From Sympetrum striolatum (taxonomy: Eukaryota > Arthropoda > Insecta > Odonata > Libellulidae), in contig OX388350.1 in assembly GCA_947579665.1 (NCBI GenBank), forward strand, positions 41,449,393 to 41,513,392: a stretch of 64,000 nt of DNA, given 5' to 3'. Shown here one piece after another: positions 26,773-36,399 of the stretch (its first letter is position 1; each line of letters starts with the position of its first letter). Below the pieces are notes generated by a model. That model searched no databases. It was not told the origin of the DNA and saw only the letters and a program-made list of their open reading frames with translations. Position numbers and translations under genes: made by a program.

Positions 26773-28097
26773 TCATGACAATTGCATATCGTCCAGTTTA
26801 TCCATAGTTTCTGAAGTTTCACTTTCTTTTAAGACTTTAGGTGGATCCTTCGTCAATTTTTCCCCTTCTTGCGAGTCTTCCTTGGATACTTTATCATCCC
26901 CTTTGCTGTTTTCGGAGGTCTGGAAGAGTTGCTCTTGAAGCAAAGAAAGCTGCTCATCAACCTCTGCAACCTGGCTGCGTACAGTTTCATTCAGCTAAGG
27001 ATGAAAATAATTTAAACATCAGGTAATGCTTAAACCACTAAAGGCTAAATATTGATACCAAAGATTTCATTTATTCATATTTCTATCAACTGAAAGTTAC
27101 ACCAAGTTAAATGAAATCTGGAAATTGTTCACACTGAGAATACTACAAGTTATTGTTGATCAATATAACAGAAAGACAAATTTTATAGCAATCTACTCAA
27201 GTTTTGTTGGGTGAATCTTCTTCATCCTTCACTTCAATTATTTTAGCACCACTATTCAAGGACTGCAACACTAAAATGCAGTTCAATAACATCCTTTGTG
27301 ACATAAAGGTCATGAGGATTACACAAAAAGCTAACAACATAAGTAAAACTGATAAGCAAGTTTCCTGAATTGAATTAAATTTGGATATTTCTGGAGATAA
27401 TAACCAAAGTATCCAAAATACTGCATGTATATGGTAAAAACAGGTTCTTCAAGCAAAAGACACATTCAAAATAGGTGCTGAACTCATCCACCCAAACCAG
27501 AGAGAACCAGTGGAGAAACCACCAATTGGATACCCTCCATACAATTTTAGGTAAAGTTTCTCAAAAAATGTCAGGATGCAAAGAAATTAAAATACACTGA
27601 AGAAAAAGTCCAAAAATACAAATACAGTCATATGGGCAAGTTTTAATTATATAATGATGCAGAAAATGTTGGATTGTAGGTGAGATTATTTATCAGAGTG
27701 TAATGGAAATAAAGTAGGAATTCAATGGATAACCAACATCCACTGATGTATGTATATGATTCTATGTTTTGCTTCTTAAACAATTTCTGTTATGATATGG
27801 CATCCCACTGATTAGAGCCATCTTACATTCATTTTAAGATACTGGTGGATAAATATAATGAAAATGATATTTGCTCCAATTCACATGGAATCTAAAACCA
27901 ACAGAAAAATTGGAAGATATTTCTTTACGAGGAAAGTGAGCATTCACCTTCTTAAGTTCTCCAGCAACAGCTTTTGCCTTAGCTCGAGCTTTCAGACTGC
28001 GAGCTCCGGCCACTTTGAATACTCCCGGTATTTTGTTGCTCTTCAACTGCTTCAGTTGCTGCTTCATCTTCTGCTGCTTTGTCTTTTGCTTCCCCAT
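26773..28097 (-). CDS. RBIS-like ribosome biogenesis factor (C8orf59 family)
   Basis: Small basic nucleolar-type protein of the family linked to 60S ribosome assembly in vertebrates. Two coding exons: 27948-28097 (50 codons) and 26773-26994 (73 codons plus stop), joined in phase 0, for 123 aa. Exon 1 is Lys/Gln-rich and contains the family core IPGVFKVAGARSLKARAKAK followed by ELKK. Exon 2 continues with the helical segment VRSQVAEVDEQLSLLQEQLF, comparable to the human C-terminal helix, then a Glu/Lys/Asp-rich tail. The ATG at 28097 is chosen because an acceptor (CCAATCAG) ends just upstream at 28104, so in-frame codons further upstream are probably intronic and a 5' UTR exon should exist. 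Assignment is by motif resemblance; moderately high confidence. Confidence 0.8.
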
Positions 28098-28103
28098 TTT
28101 CCT

Positions 28104-28740
28104 GATTGGCAACTGGATACAAATTAAATGCATTAATATAATGAAATAAAAATTTCACAGGAAATAAAATGAATGATCAATGCCAGAAAAGATGAAAGCA
28201 AACTTGAATATTGTTTGGTTTAATTTATAAACGATACAATTCAATTAGGAGTCCCTATCAATAAAAAAGTAACACTGAATGAAGTTGAAAGTAATACATG
28301 AAATATTTTGTGGGATGGAAACCAAACTATTGACTATAATTTATAGTAGAATATTAAATCATTTTTTAACAAGAATAGTCAGTTTTACTTAATAAATAAT
28401 GATACATGAGTATGAGAGAAAATTGTTTTCTTTAACAGTAATAACAATCACTGCAATAAAGTTTTGCTCGAATTAAATCTGCTAACATATATTCCACACT
28501 GTGGAGATGAAAATATTTTATAAGAATAGAAATGATTCATCAAAACTCCTATTGAAATAATATGTTTTAGAAGAATACTTAAAACAGAGGCATAATGAAC
28601 ATAAGAGTATTTAAAACAAAGGATTAGATGTGTTGCATTCTTTAATCGCTAAGTATTTAATTCCTGAATAATGGCTCAATAAAAATGGAAAGGTCTTCAT
28701 TTAACATTATGAGAACTGAATGATTTGACATCTTGAAAGA
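28104..28740. other. Region between RBIS-like CDS and TRMT5 stop
   Basis: AT-rich, no coding exon seen. It should hold the RBIS-like promoter, 5' UTR exon and first intron, and the TRMT5 3' UTR. ATTAAA-type poly(A) variants for TRMT5 are present on the minus strand at 28656-28661 and 28641-28646. Confidence 0.45.
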
Positions 28741-30294
28741 TTAACTCAATAACAATGAGCTCGAGGCTTCTTTAGATCTGACTTTTTGGCACGTTGGCTC
28801 CTCACCGGTGTTATCAAGGCAGATCCTTTTTGGTGGAGGCTCCTGCAGTTCTTTCCTTACATTACTGAAGAGGACCTCTGTGGGAAGCTTGAACGTGACT
28901 CTCAACATATCTTTATTGGGCGAGACTTTACGAACAAATGAAACTTCTTTCGTTAATAGCTTCGCACCAAGATTAGTCACAACCATATTAACTGCCTCCT
29001 CATGAGAATTAACATCTGGCACAAAGCAATAGACGTGAATGGTCAAGGGATCATTGTCTGCAACATGCTTTAAATCCTTTTTTTCTGACAAGAGCCCAGA
29101 AAATGCTCCAAGAAACTCGGTTGCTCTTCCTGGAAGATTCATCGCCACATGCATTTTACTAGGACAATCGTCAGCATTCTTTCCTGTATCTTCCCATCTC
29201 TTTATGAGAGCTCGAGCAACATCTTCCTCAATAAATTTCCAACCATCCTTGTTAAACGCTTTAAAAATCTCGCTCGACACTTTGTTGAGCGAGGCATTAT
29301 GAACTAGCCAACGGTATGATTCAGGATTCAAATCGTTCGCATAAACCATTCTGCATTTTCGATGACGAGCAGCTGGTATGCTAAAAGGTCCAACACCAGC
29401 AAATACATCGAAAAGAACATCACCAGGAGATAGAAATGCCAAAATTCTTTCGTGCTCTGTGCACAAACGAGGGTTCCAGTAAACAGAAGAAAAGTCAAAT
29501 TCAAATACACATCGATTTTCACGAACTTGTGCCTTCATATCATATTCTCCTGCAAGCAATTCCATTTGAAAATTTCGGTAGGTATTATCTATCGCATCAA
29601 GCTTGTTGACAACTGTACGAGCCCCACTAACTTTATCAAGGAGAATTTTACCGATTATCGTCTTATAATCAAGTAAATGCTCCTTCAAATTAACGTGAAC
29701 GATGTGTCCTATTTTGGAGTAGCTAGTAAGATTGCCTTTTTCAACAGGCAAAACTGCCTTAATAAGTTCATCAGCTCTCCAGTTGTCGTAAGTTAGTGTT
29801 ACAGCTCCACGATTAAAATTCTTACACGTTACACCTACTTTCTCTAAAACAACACGATCATTTGAGTCAATATCTTCAAATTTTTCCACGATAGCTGGGT
29901 TCAAATATAATTTCTTGAACAACTGTTTTTGTTTGGTGTCACTTGACATTATAATTTCCTTAACAATTTCCACATCATCTTCACTTAAATCTTGCATTGG
30001 CTTTAAGTTTTCGAGTTTAAGAAAATATTTTTTCAGAGACTTCACCATTAGATTGACTGGAAGAGCAAGCCATGGTATTATCACCGTTTTAGAAAACAAA
30101 TTTAGATCAAAAACTTTCATTCCACGAACCTCCATCGGAGGCACTAATAATTTTTCCATGGTAATTACGGGTGTAGGTTGTAGCCGAGAGCTAGATATCC
30201 ATTTTTTACAATAGTTGTGGAAAATTTGTATCCTTCGCAGTGTAGTAATACATGACTTAAAGGGCAAATGACAAATTTGAGAACAAGAGAACAT
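28741..30294 (-). CDS. TRMT5: TRMT5, tRNA (guanine37-N1)-methyltransferase
   Basis: Transfers methyl from S-adenosylmethionine to N1 of G37 next to the anticodon, preventing frameshifting; the animal enzyme serves mitochondria and possibly the nucleus/cytosol. Single exon, 517 aa. The first ~45 residues are basic and Ser/Thr-rich with almost no acidic residues, consistent with a mitochondrial presequence before MEKLLVPPMEVRGMKVF. The class I SAM fold shows motif I VLFDVFAGVGPFSIPAA (about 292-308), motif II NDLNPESY (about 320-327) and the NLPG catalytic-loop motif (386-389). The Trm5-type N-terminal domain precedes these. I chose the upstream ATG because it supplies the presequence; initiation at Met46 is possible and could give a non-mitochondrial form. 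Length is normal for the family. Confidence 0.96.
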   Translation of the reverse strand: MFSCSQICHLPFKSCITTLRRIQIFHNYCKKWISSSRLQPTPVITMEKLLVPPMEVRGMKVFDLNLFSKTVIIPWLALPVNLMVKSLKKYFLKLENLKPMQDLSEDDVEIVKEIIMSSDTKQKQLFKKLYLNPAIVEKFEDIDSNDRVVLEKVGVTCKNFNRGAVTLTYDNWRADELIKAVLPVEKGNLTSYSKIGHIVHVNLKEHLLDYKTIIGKILLDKVSGARTVVNKLDAIDNTYRNFQMELLAGEYDMKAQVRENRCVFEFDFSSVYWNPRLCTEHERILAFLSPGDVLFDVFAGVGPFSIPAARHRKCRMVYANDLNPESYRWLVHNASLNKVSSEIFKAFNKDGWKFIEEDVARALIKRWEDTGKNADDCPSKMHVAMNLPGRATEFLGAFSGLLSEKKDLKHVADNDPLTIHVYCFVPDVNSHEEAVNMVVTNLGAKLLTKEVSFVRKVSPNKDMLRVTFKLPTEVLFSNVRKELQEPPPKRICLDNTGEEPTCQKVRSKEASSSLLLS

Positions 30295-30448
30295 ACATAA
30301 AACGAAAATAAAGCTTAACTTTGATTTAATAACAAGTTGGAGGAGAAAATTTCTTCCTAGATTATGAAAATAATGATTATACCTGATTTTAATTACAACT
30401 CGACGATGAACACGTTGTCACGCTTAGTGGTTAGTCTTTTGTTTTTTC

Positions 30449-30456
30449 TTACGTCA
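30449..30456. promoter_or_regulatory. CRE/ATF-like site upstream of TRMT5
   Basis: TTACGTCA, about 155 bp upstream of the TRMT5 start codon, matches the TGACGTAA form of the cAMP-response/ATF element. A nearby GC-richer patch (ACGCGCTCGC, about 30469-30478) is unusual for this AT-rich region and fits a promoter. Single-site prediction only. Confidence 0.3.
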
Positions 30457-31162
30457 CAAACAGCAATACGCGCTCGCTAAGCAGAGGCCATTTCAAATGG
30501 TCCTTTCTTGAGTTGAAGAGCAGTTTTAAATCGAAATCACCATCTCATGTGTGACGATATTAGTTATATAGGATATTTTTCAAATTAATTTTTTACTTCA
30601 ATTGAGTTCTATGTGTACTTATTGATTAATAACCTCAAAATACTATGAGCATAGAATATGCCTTCATTTGACAAATAGAAGATTTTAAACTATAGATTAC
30701 TATAAGGACTAATGTGATTGATTAACCAGTACATTTGAAGACGGCAAATCTTGGTAACACCGAGACTTAGTTTTAAATGTATGCTGTAAGTTTATGAAGA
30801 TCTGGAATTCCCAATCATTTAAATCTCTAACTTCGAGTAATTTCTGATTATGGAGCTTTCTTTTTAGGCCAGAATAAGATTTAAGTGTTTAGTGAAAATG
30901 AGATTTCATCCATTTTTGTGCTATTTTCGCTTATGCACATTGTTTTAGCTTGTCATCTTCTGTTGATCACTCATTTCTTAACATTTTTTGTTAGAATTTT
31001 AGAAAATGCAGTATATTCTCAAGAAATTGACCAATTTCCTCATATTTCTACTTATTGTAGCACAATTAGTGATAAAAATGCTCTGGTTGGTTTATCTTAG
31101 AGGTCACCTTTCATTTCAATAGTGCATTCTTCTTATATATTCATAATTGAAAATGTGTATAT

Positions 31163-31334
31163 TTAAGTTGAAAGAAAAAACTAAGTAATTTCCACAATAA
31201 ATTTTTTTAATTTTAACGACCGGTTTCGGCATTGACAGCCATCCTCAGGTCAATGGATGGCTGTCAATGCCGAAACCGGTCGTTAAAATTAAAAATTTAT
31301 TGTGGAAATTACTTAGTTTTTTCTTTCAACTTAA
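31163..31334. repeat. Fold-back repeat with ~80-bp arms
   Basis: Left arm 31163-31244 and right arm 31255-31334 are inverted copies, apparently differing only by two bases in a T run, around a 10-base spacer. The arms contain CGACCGGTTTCGGCATTGAC. Near-identical arms imply recent origin, gene conversion, or an assembly artefact. Confidence 0.85.
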
Positions 31335-31459
31335 GATGTCGTTCCACGAAGTACAGCTAGAACATATTGATTATGTGTATATTTATTTAATTTTTGCCTG
31401 AGTGATGTACTTTTACTATATTTTTGTCAATTTCTTTAATGTGAATTTTACTTATGCAG

Positions 31460-32165
31460 GGTCACTATCTGCAGCTTGAAGCATATTCATCAAAATGAAT
31501 TGGGAATTGATGAAAATTATTGGAAGTAACACCTTGGGCTAAGGCTATCCTTTCAGGAAGATATCAGACTCAGGTAAGTAACTGACTTTTCTTATTTACA
31601 TTACAGGACATTTTAGCGAGTGAATGATTTGGAGATTTCCTATACTGAAAACTTGTACTAGAGTATTTGATATCCTGGAGAAGGAGAATTAAACACCCCT
31701 GAACTAATATCTTTAAACAATGAAAAGGTATTTGGTAATTGAATCTAATTTCATAGTAACATAAAACTTGGAATTTTCTTAAGCTAACTTTAATACCTAA
31801 AATGTAGGCATGTATTGTAAATGCAATTTCTTGCACTATGGATTTTTATTCCTTGACTGTTAACCAAAGTATGATGCACCTTGTACTTACATGTATGAAA
31901 TATTATAGGCAAAAGATTATAGTTTGGGTTTACTTGCTAAAGTTATTCCTTTTGGTTCTAAGCCAATAAAATATAATATAACTTACAAGGCTAACATGAA
32001 TTTTTTCTTGATGACAATTTATTCAATCTTTGTGAGGAGTTCCCATTCTCCAATGAATGTCTAAAGGTAAGATTTCGACTAACACATTAGTTTTAGCTGG
32101 CTACCTATTTTATTCCTCTTCCTTTCAGATAAAACTGTAGGAAAATCAATCCCTGAAGTCTAAAG
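31460..32165 (+). ncRNA. Possible non-coding transcript with two exon-like segments
   Basis: Segment 31460-31573 is bounded by CTTATGCAG on its left and CTCAG followed by GTAAGT on its right. Segment 32129-32165 is bounded by a pyrimidine-rich CCTCTTCCTTTCAG and by AAAG followed by GTAATC. Neither encodes a recognisable protein. The plus orientation would be divergent from TRMT5. Splice-like signals arise by chance, so this is only a candidate. Confidence 0.18.
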
Positions 32166-33360
32166 GTAATCTGACAAACAAATTAAACGAAATCTTGTGT
32201 AAATATGAACTAATATTGAAATTTAGTTTTATTTGACTTCTGATCATGGATGAATCTGGTATGATATTGTTCCCTGCAATTTATTTACTCACAAGGAAGG
32301 AAATGTAGCAAATATACTGAAAAGACAATTCATACTCTGAAAAATATAGAAGCATACAAAGAAAATTATTTTTATTTGCTTTCTTTACAAATTTGCACAA
32401 CAAAAAAATTTCTTTCCAGCATCAACTTCAACTTGAAGGATAAGGTACCTGTAACATAAGAAATTTTCAGGGAATAATTAAATTACAGGAAGATATTTTT
32501 CTAAGCCAATCATATCACATGTTTCACCATTATTCATAATACTGTGTAATTAACAACGAAAGATATTTTTTCATCAGTCTCAATGGTCTCTTTAGAGTTT
32601 TCAAAAAAATACCAACAACATTTAAAAACACAAAAATGGATTTTGAAATGCAATTCTGGATATAATCCAACCAGAAATGGAATATTCATCAAACACAAAT
32701 AAGTAGGGTAAAAAGGTGTATAAATCTAAGATCTGGATCTAAGATTATGAAGGGCAGATAACACTGGAAATTGGCAATTTGGGAAATCATGCGACATAAA
32801 AAATGTACATGCAACAACCAAATTGAAAGTAAGAAAATATAGCGCAACCTTTTTTAGTAATATATGACATTAAATACATGGTTATTACAATAAAATCAGC
32901 AAATTTTCTGCAAATAGAAAGATCTGATTCTGAAAATAAATAACTTACATGGACTAGAATTGGGATGAACTGATAAAAGTTTCAGTAGGTAATACAATAC
33001 TTACAAAATTCTACAAAAAAAGCCTATGAATATAATTACAAGGAATAAAGTCAACTTCAATCCTCATTTTAACAGTTCAACAAAATAGCCATCACCTCCT
33101 ATTATTTAAAAGAAGTGATTCCTCCACCACATTTACCATAAAAAGTACCTAAAAACAATGTGAAAATGCAATAAAATATAAATCAAGCCAAGGTCCTTTG
33201 TGTAAGAAGTACTTTCCTCATCCAGTGAGAAATGTTTAGAAGATAAAAAATGAGACAAAATTGAATAAAAAAAACTACCCAGCTTCACAACCAATAGATC
33301 TGGAAATGATATAAATAGCTTTGAGTCTAAGATCCGATAGTGCATTTAGTTTGGCTCGTG

Positions 33361-33366
33361 TTTATT
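33361..33366 (-). terminator. Candidate poly(A) signal for GFOD
   Basis: TTTATT on the plus strand reads AATAAA on the minus strand about 142 bases beyond the GFOD stop codon, a normal spacing for a short 3' UTR. Confidence 0.45.
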
Positions 33367-33507
33367 GCCAGCATGTGCTGAAACACAAACAACTTATGAG
33401 TAATACTATAAGGAAGAGATTAGTCAACTGAGTTAAAAACCACCTATAAATATCATTAACAACGGCATATGTAACTACAAAATACCAGATATAATTTGAT
33501 AGGGAAG

Positions 33508-34710
33508 TCACATGGAAATAGCACTTCTTCTAACAGCTGCACTAAGTAAAGGGTTGGGATCGGGTTCTTCAGTCACTATATTCACCTTGACCCACTCACG
33601 ATTGCGACTTGAACGCCTAAGAGCATCAATGACTGCCTGGACGTATTGACCATCTTCGAAAGTAGCTGCTAAGGCAACTGGCTCCTTAACCCAACCTTTT
33701 CTATCTTCGACGCTTTGGAATGCTTCTCTCAAGGCTCCCACCATCTTGAAAAGTCCTTTTAAGTACGGTCGCGGTAACAACGGTGCTCCGGTTGGTGTTT
33801 GACCTTCCTGGTGTAAATCTTCCACATCGAGGTACAGAACTTCCTCCTTCACTAAGTGATTGGGCTTGCCTCCTTCACAGTCGGGAACTCTTCTGCGTCC
33901 ATGAAGATCACCGCCTCTCACAGTCAGTTGCCCTTTTTCCCCGCTCACTATCACCTCCTGGCTGAAAAATCCTGGGAGATGAGAGCTGCTGCAAAGATTT
34001 GCTGTCACCAAAGCTCCACCGTCGAGCTCCATCTGGAATGCTGCAAAATCCGAGGCTGATATCCGACGAATACCTTGGACACGATCAGTAGCAGGTGAAA
34101 ATGTGCGTAAAACAGCGTGTACCCTAACAGCTCTCTGTCCTGTGAGATGAGCAGCAAGGTCAATAACGTGACTGCCAACTAAAGTCAGAATTCCTCCACC
34201 CATGGCATCATCGCATCGCCAGTCATAAGCATCGGATAGCAAGCTCCCTGTTTGCACTCGAGCATCGAGTATGGAGACATTTCCAACGTAACCATCTCTA
34301 ATCGCCCGTCGCATTTGCATGAAGGCAGGCAAAAATCTTAGGCTATGATTCAAAATGGATATCAGAGAAGGGTAATACTGGGAAGCAAGAACCATTTTTA
34401 GGGATTCATTCTGACAAAGTCCGGCGGGTTTGTCACACAAAACATGTTTGCCTATGCCTAATGCTTTAACAGCTATTTGAGCATGAAGGTTTGGGGAGCA
34501 TATGATAAAGATTAAATCAACATCCTTCCGTAACAGAACGTCATCTATTTTGTTGGTGTAGAATGGAATATTCAGTTCTTTAGCTGCTTCTTCGGCAGTA
34601 CTTAGTGTACGTCCCCATATTGCTTCGACTTTAAAGCCCTTTGCTCTTAAAAAAGGGACGATAACTTTAACTACGTTTCCAGTCCCAAATACACCAATTC
34701 CTGGAAGCAT
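33508..34710 (-). CDS. GFOD1/2-like glucose-fructose oxidoreductase domain protein
   Basis: Member of the GFO/IDH/MocA family, a Rossmann-fold dinucleotide-binding domain followed by an alpha/beta C-terminal domain. Vertebrate GFOD proteins have poorly defined activity, GFOD2 being linked to extracellular matrix. Single coding exon, 400 aa. The N-terminus MLPGIGVFGTGN carries the glycine-rich nucleotide loop and matches the human start. A TTG two codons upstream is open in frame but not needed. Family segments include KDVDLIFIICSPNLHAQIAVKALGIGKHVLCDKPA, quoted by parts: the loop CSPN and the EKPA-like motif CDKPA, where K is the conserved lysine; then LRFLPAF, CDDAMGGGIL and DLAAHLTGQ. Retention of DKPA is notable because, as I recall, human GFOD1/2 have DRTA or EKAA here. 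An acceptor (TTTTTACAG) just upstream at 34730 and a donor at 34839 indicate a ~110-bp 5' UTR intron. Confidence 0.93.
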   Translation of the reverse strand: MLPGIGVFGTGNVVKVIVPFLRAKGFKVEAIWGRTLSTAEEAAKELNIPFYTNKIDDVLLRKDVDLIFIICSPNLHAQIAVKALGIGKHVLCDKPAGLCQNESLKMVLASQYYPSLISILNHSLRFLPAFMQMRRAIRDGYVGNVSILDARVQTGSLLSDAYDWRCDDAMGGGILTLVGSHVIDLAAHLTGQRAVRVHAVLRTFSPATDRVQGIRRISASDFAAFQMELDGGALVTANLCSSSHLPGFFSQEVIVSGEKGQLTVRGGDLHGRRRVPDCEGGKPNHLVKEEVLYLDVEDLHQEGQTPTGAPLLPRPYLKGLFKMVGALREAFQSVEDRKGWVKEPVALAATFEDGQYVQAVIDALRRSSRNREWVKVNIVTEEPDPNPLLSAAVRRSAISM

Positions 34711-35047
34711 TATCAAGGACGGAAGTCACCTGTAAAAAGTTACATCATAAAGATTATAGATCAAACTAATTTCAAGGATTCAAAGTTAGTTTCGTACGAT
34801 GATAACTCAAGTATTGGAAAGGAAACGAATATTACTCACCTCATTTAACCGGAGCAGGATATCTCCTTGGCAGGGAGGTTTGTTAGACTAGGTTGTTAAT
34901 TCTAAACTACTATTTATATCTTCTCATTTTGATCACGATTACCGCCAACAAACTTTCACAAGTAATATTTACTTCAAATATATAACTAGTGTAGAATATT
35001 TGTTTACAATCTGCTTGGTTTTCGTTGACTCTTAGTCATTTGTCTTG
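34711..35047 (-). promoter_or_regulatory. GFOD 5' UTR, 5' UTR intron and promoter region
   Basis: On the minus strand the sequence AATGAG followed by GTGAGTAAT (donor, exon edge 34840) and TTTTTACAG followed by GTGACT (acceptor, exon edge 34729) frame a 110-bp intron. The 5' UTR exon and promoter lie to the right of 34840. No TATA box is clear. Confidence 0.5.
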
Positions 35048-35103
35048 ATGTCCTCACGAAGTAGTATCCCCAAGTCCAACAAAGAGAGCACCACTAGTCC
35101 AGA

Positions 35104-35113
35104 AAGATGGCGG
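35104..35113 (+). promoter_or_regulatory. YY1/Pho-like site AAGATGGCGG
   Basis: The 10-mer AAGATGGCGG is the core of the YY1 (Drosophila Pho) consensus, typically near transcription starts in animal housekeeping promoters. It sits about 265 bp beyond the GFOD 5' exon edge, in a short GC-rich island. A plus-strand open frame (ATG at 35048, 72 codons) overlaps it but shows no recognised family. Confidence 0.4.
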
Positions 35114-35308
35114 GGCTTGCGAAATGGAAATTTGAAAATGAATGAACGAGGACGGCATTATTTTAAAGATCTTTGTCTCTTGAAACTGGAGAAATTTTTT
35201 TTAGCAAACCATGTGGTGGGAAAAAATCATTTTTATCCTATAACTCACGGTACTTTACAATCATGACGAATTTTGTGAATTTCCTTTCTATTACTAACGC
35301 AGGCTAAA

Positions 35309-35990
35309 TAATAATAATAATAATAATAAAGGACTTTATTCAGGGCGAGATTGAGACTATCAAGTCTCTTCTTACACCTAACCCTTTGTCATGTTGGAAC
35401 AGAAAGAAATAGATAGATTGCAAAAGTACAGAGAAGAAAACTACTATGTGGGTTTAAAAACCTAAGCTAAGAGCATAGGAAAACATTTCCACTGCAGGAA
35501 AACACCCTCAAAAGAAGAGGGTGTGAAAAACCTGCGAAACCTTCTTACAGAAAACTTAATTTAAATATGGTAGTAGATAAAAGAGCTACATAAGACGAGA
35601 GAAAAAGAAGTCATTAGAATGTACAAAAAAGAGCAAGTTATAACATATTAACATAAAATTCTGACACAAAAGTATTAACATATAAGTAATAATGTATAGC
35701 TAATTTACGATTGAGTTATAGTGTTCAGACTATCTTAAACTTTCGTCAATTACATGTTAAATTATATGAACATAATAGACACACTGAACAAAAATGCATT
35801 ATAAGCATGATTTCGCTTGGTAAAAGCTCGTAAAGTATATAGATTATAAATAAGTAAATGGGCTGAATGGTAGTGCCAAAATAGGAGCCAGCCAGTAAGG
35901 AAAGAGCGATTTCTCCGTTTATAATCTCTGATATTCAAAATTTCCTGAAGACTGATTTTCTTTGGAATACTTTACTGATGACGAATATAG
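35309..35990 (-). mobile_element. LINE 3'-end relic (copy 2) with AAT repeat tail
   Basis: The block starts with about seven AAT units (35309-35332), then GACTTTATTCAGGGCGAGATTG. On the minus strand this reads as a conserved 3' end with AATAAA and an ATT tail. The GGGCGAGATTGAGACT core is shared with 25255-25330. A partly open minus-strand frame lies at about 35800-35930 but matches nothing I recognise. The left limit is well defined by the repeat tail, the right limit is a guess. Confidence 0.5.
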
Positions 35991-36115
35991 AATTCTTATA
36001 AAGTTGTGGACAAAAATGACTAATTGCAAACTATATAATCGATTATACTGCGAGATTCCATGTAACTTTTACTGTGAAATCAATATTATATCGAGAATTT
36101 CCTGCAAGGCAGACG

Positions 36116-36360
36116 TTAATATCTCAATTTGATTGACAATCTGGAAAAGTTAAAATAACGAAATTACAAAAAATATACTTAGCATTTATCTTTTGAATTG
36201 AGCACTGTAAACATCTCGAGTATGGGCTCTCGATTACAGGAACGAGTACCCTTGATGGTGTTTGAAAAGAATTCGGAGGAGCGTTAATAAGTGATTCTAT
36301 ATTTTCTAAAGGACGATTCTGTGAAACAATATAATGATTTTCATCAGAGAAGAAGTACAT
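36116..36360 (-). CDS. Candidate short spliced ORF, unknown function
   Basis: ATG at 36360 opens a 60-codon frame ending at a donor-like AA followed by GTATAT (36178). An acceptor TTTTCCAG at 36141 resumes it for eight codons to TAA (36116-36118), giving 68 aa. An upstream acceptor-like TTTTCTGTAG just before the ATG would imply a 5' UTR intron. The peptide includes PLENIESLINAPPNSFQTP and a CLQC pair. No family recognised; it could be a last exon, a pseudogene piece or chance. Confidence 0.18.
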
Positions 36361-36399
36361 GGATTAGAGACTACAGAAAAAGGATACTATTTACCAAGA

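Larger units (their letters stand above)
30295..33507. other. Intergenic between TRMT5 and GFOD
   Basis: 3.2 kb with no recognisable coding exon. It holds the TRMT5 5' flank, the fold-back repeat at 31163-31334, a possible non-coding plus-strand transcript (31460-32165) and the GFOD 3' UTR. Confidence 0.5.

Noticed and set aside
34711..34716. TTG start two codons upstream of the GFOD ATG
   Set aside because: The ATG at 34710 gives MLPGIGVFGTG, which matches the family start; no need for a non-ATG start.
35048..35266. Plus-strand ATG frame of 72 codons next to the GFOD promoter
   Set aside because: No recognised family and it runs across a YY1-like site; more likely promoter or 5' UTR sequence. 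RNA data would be needed.
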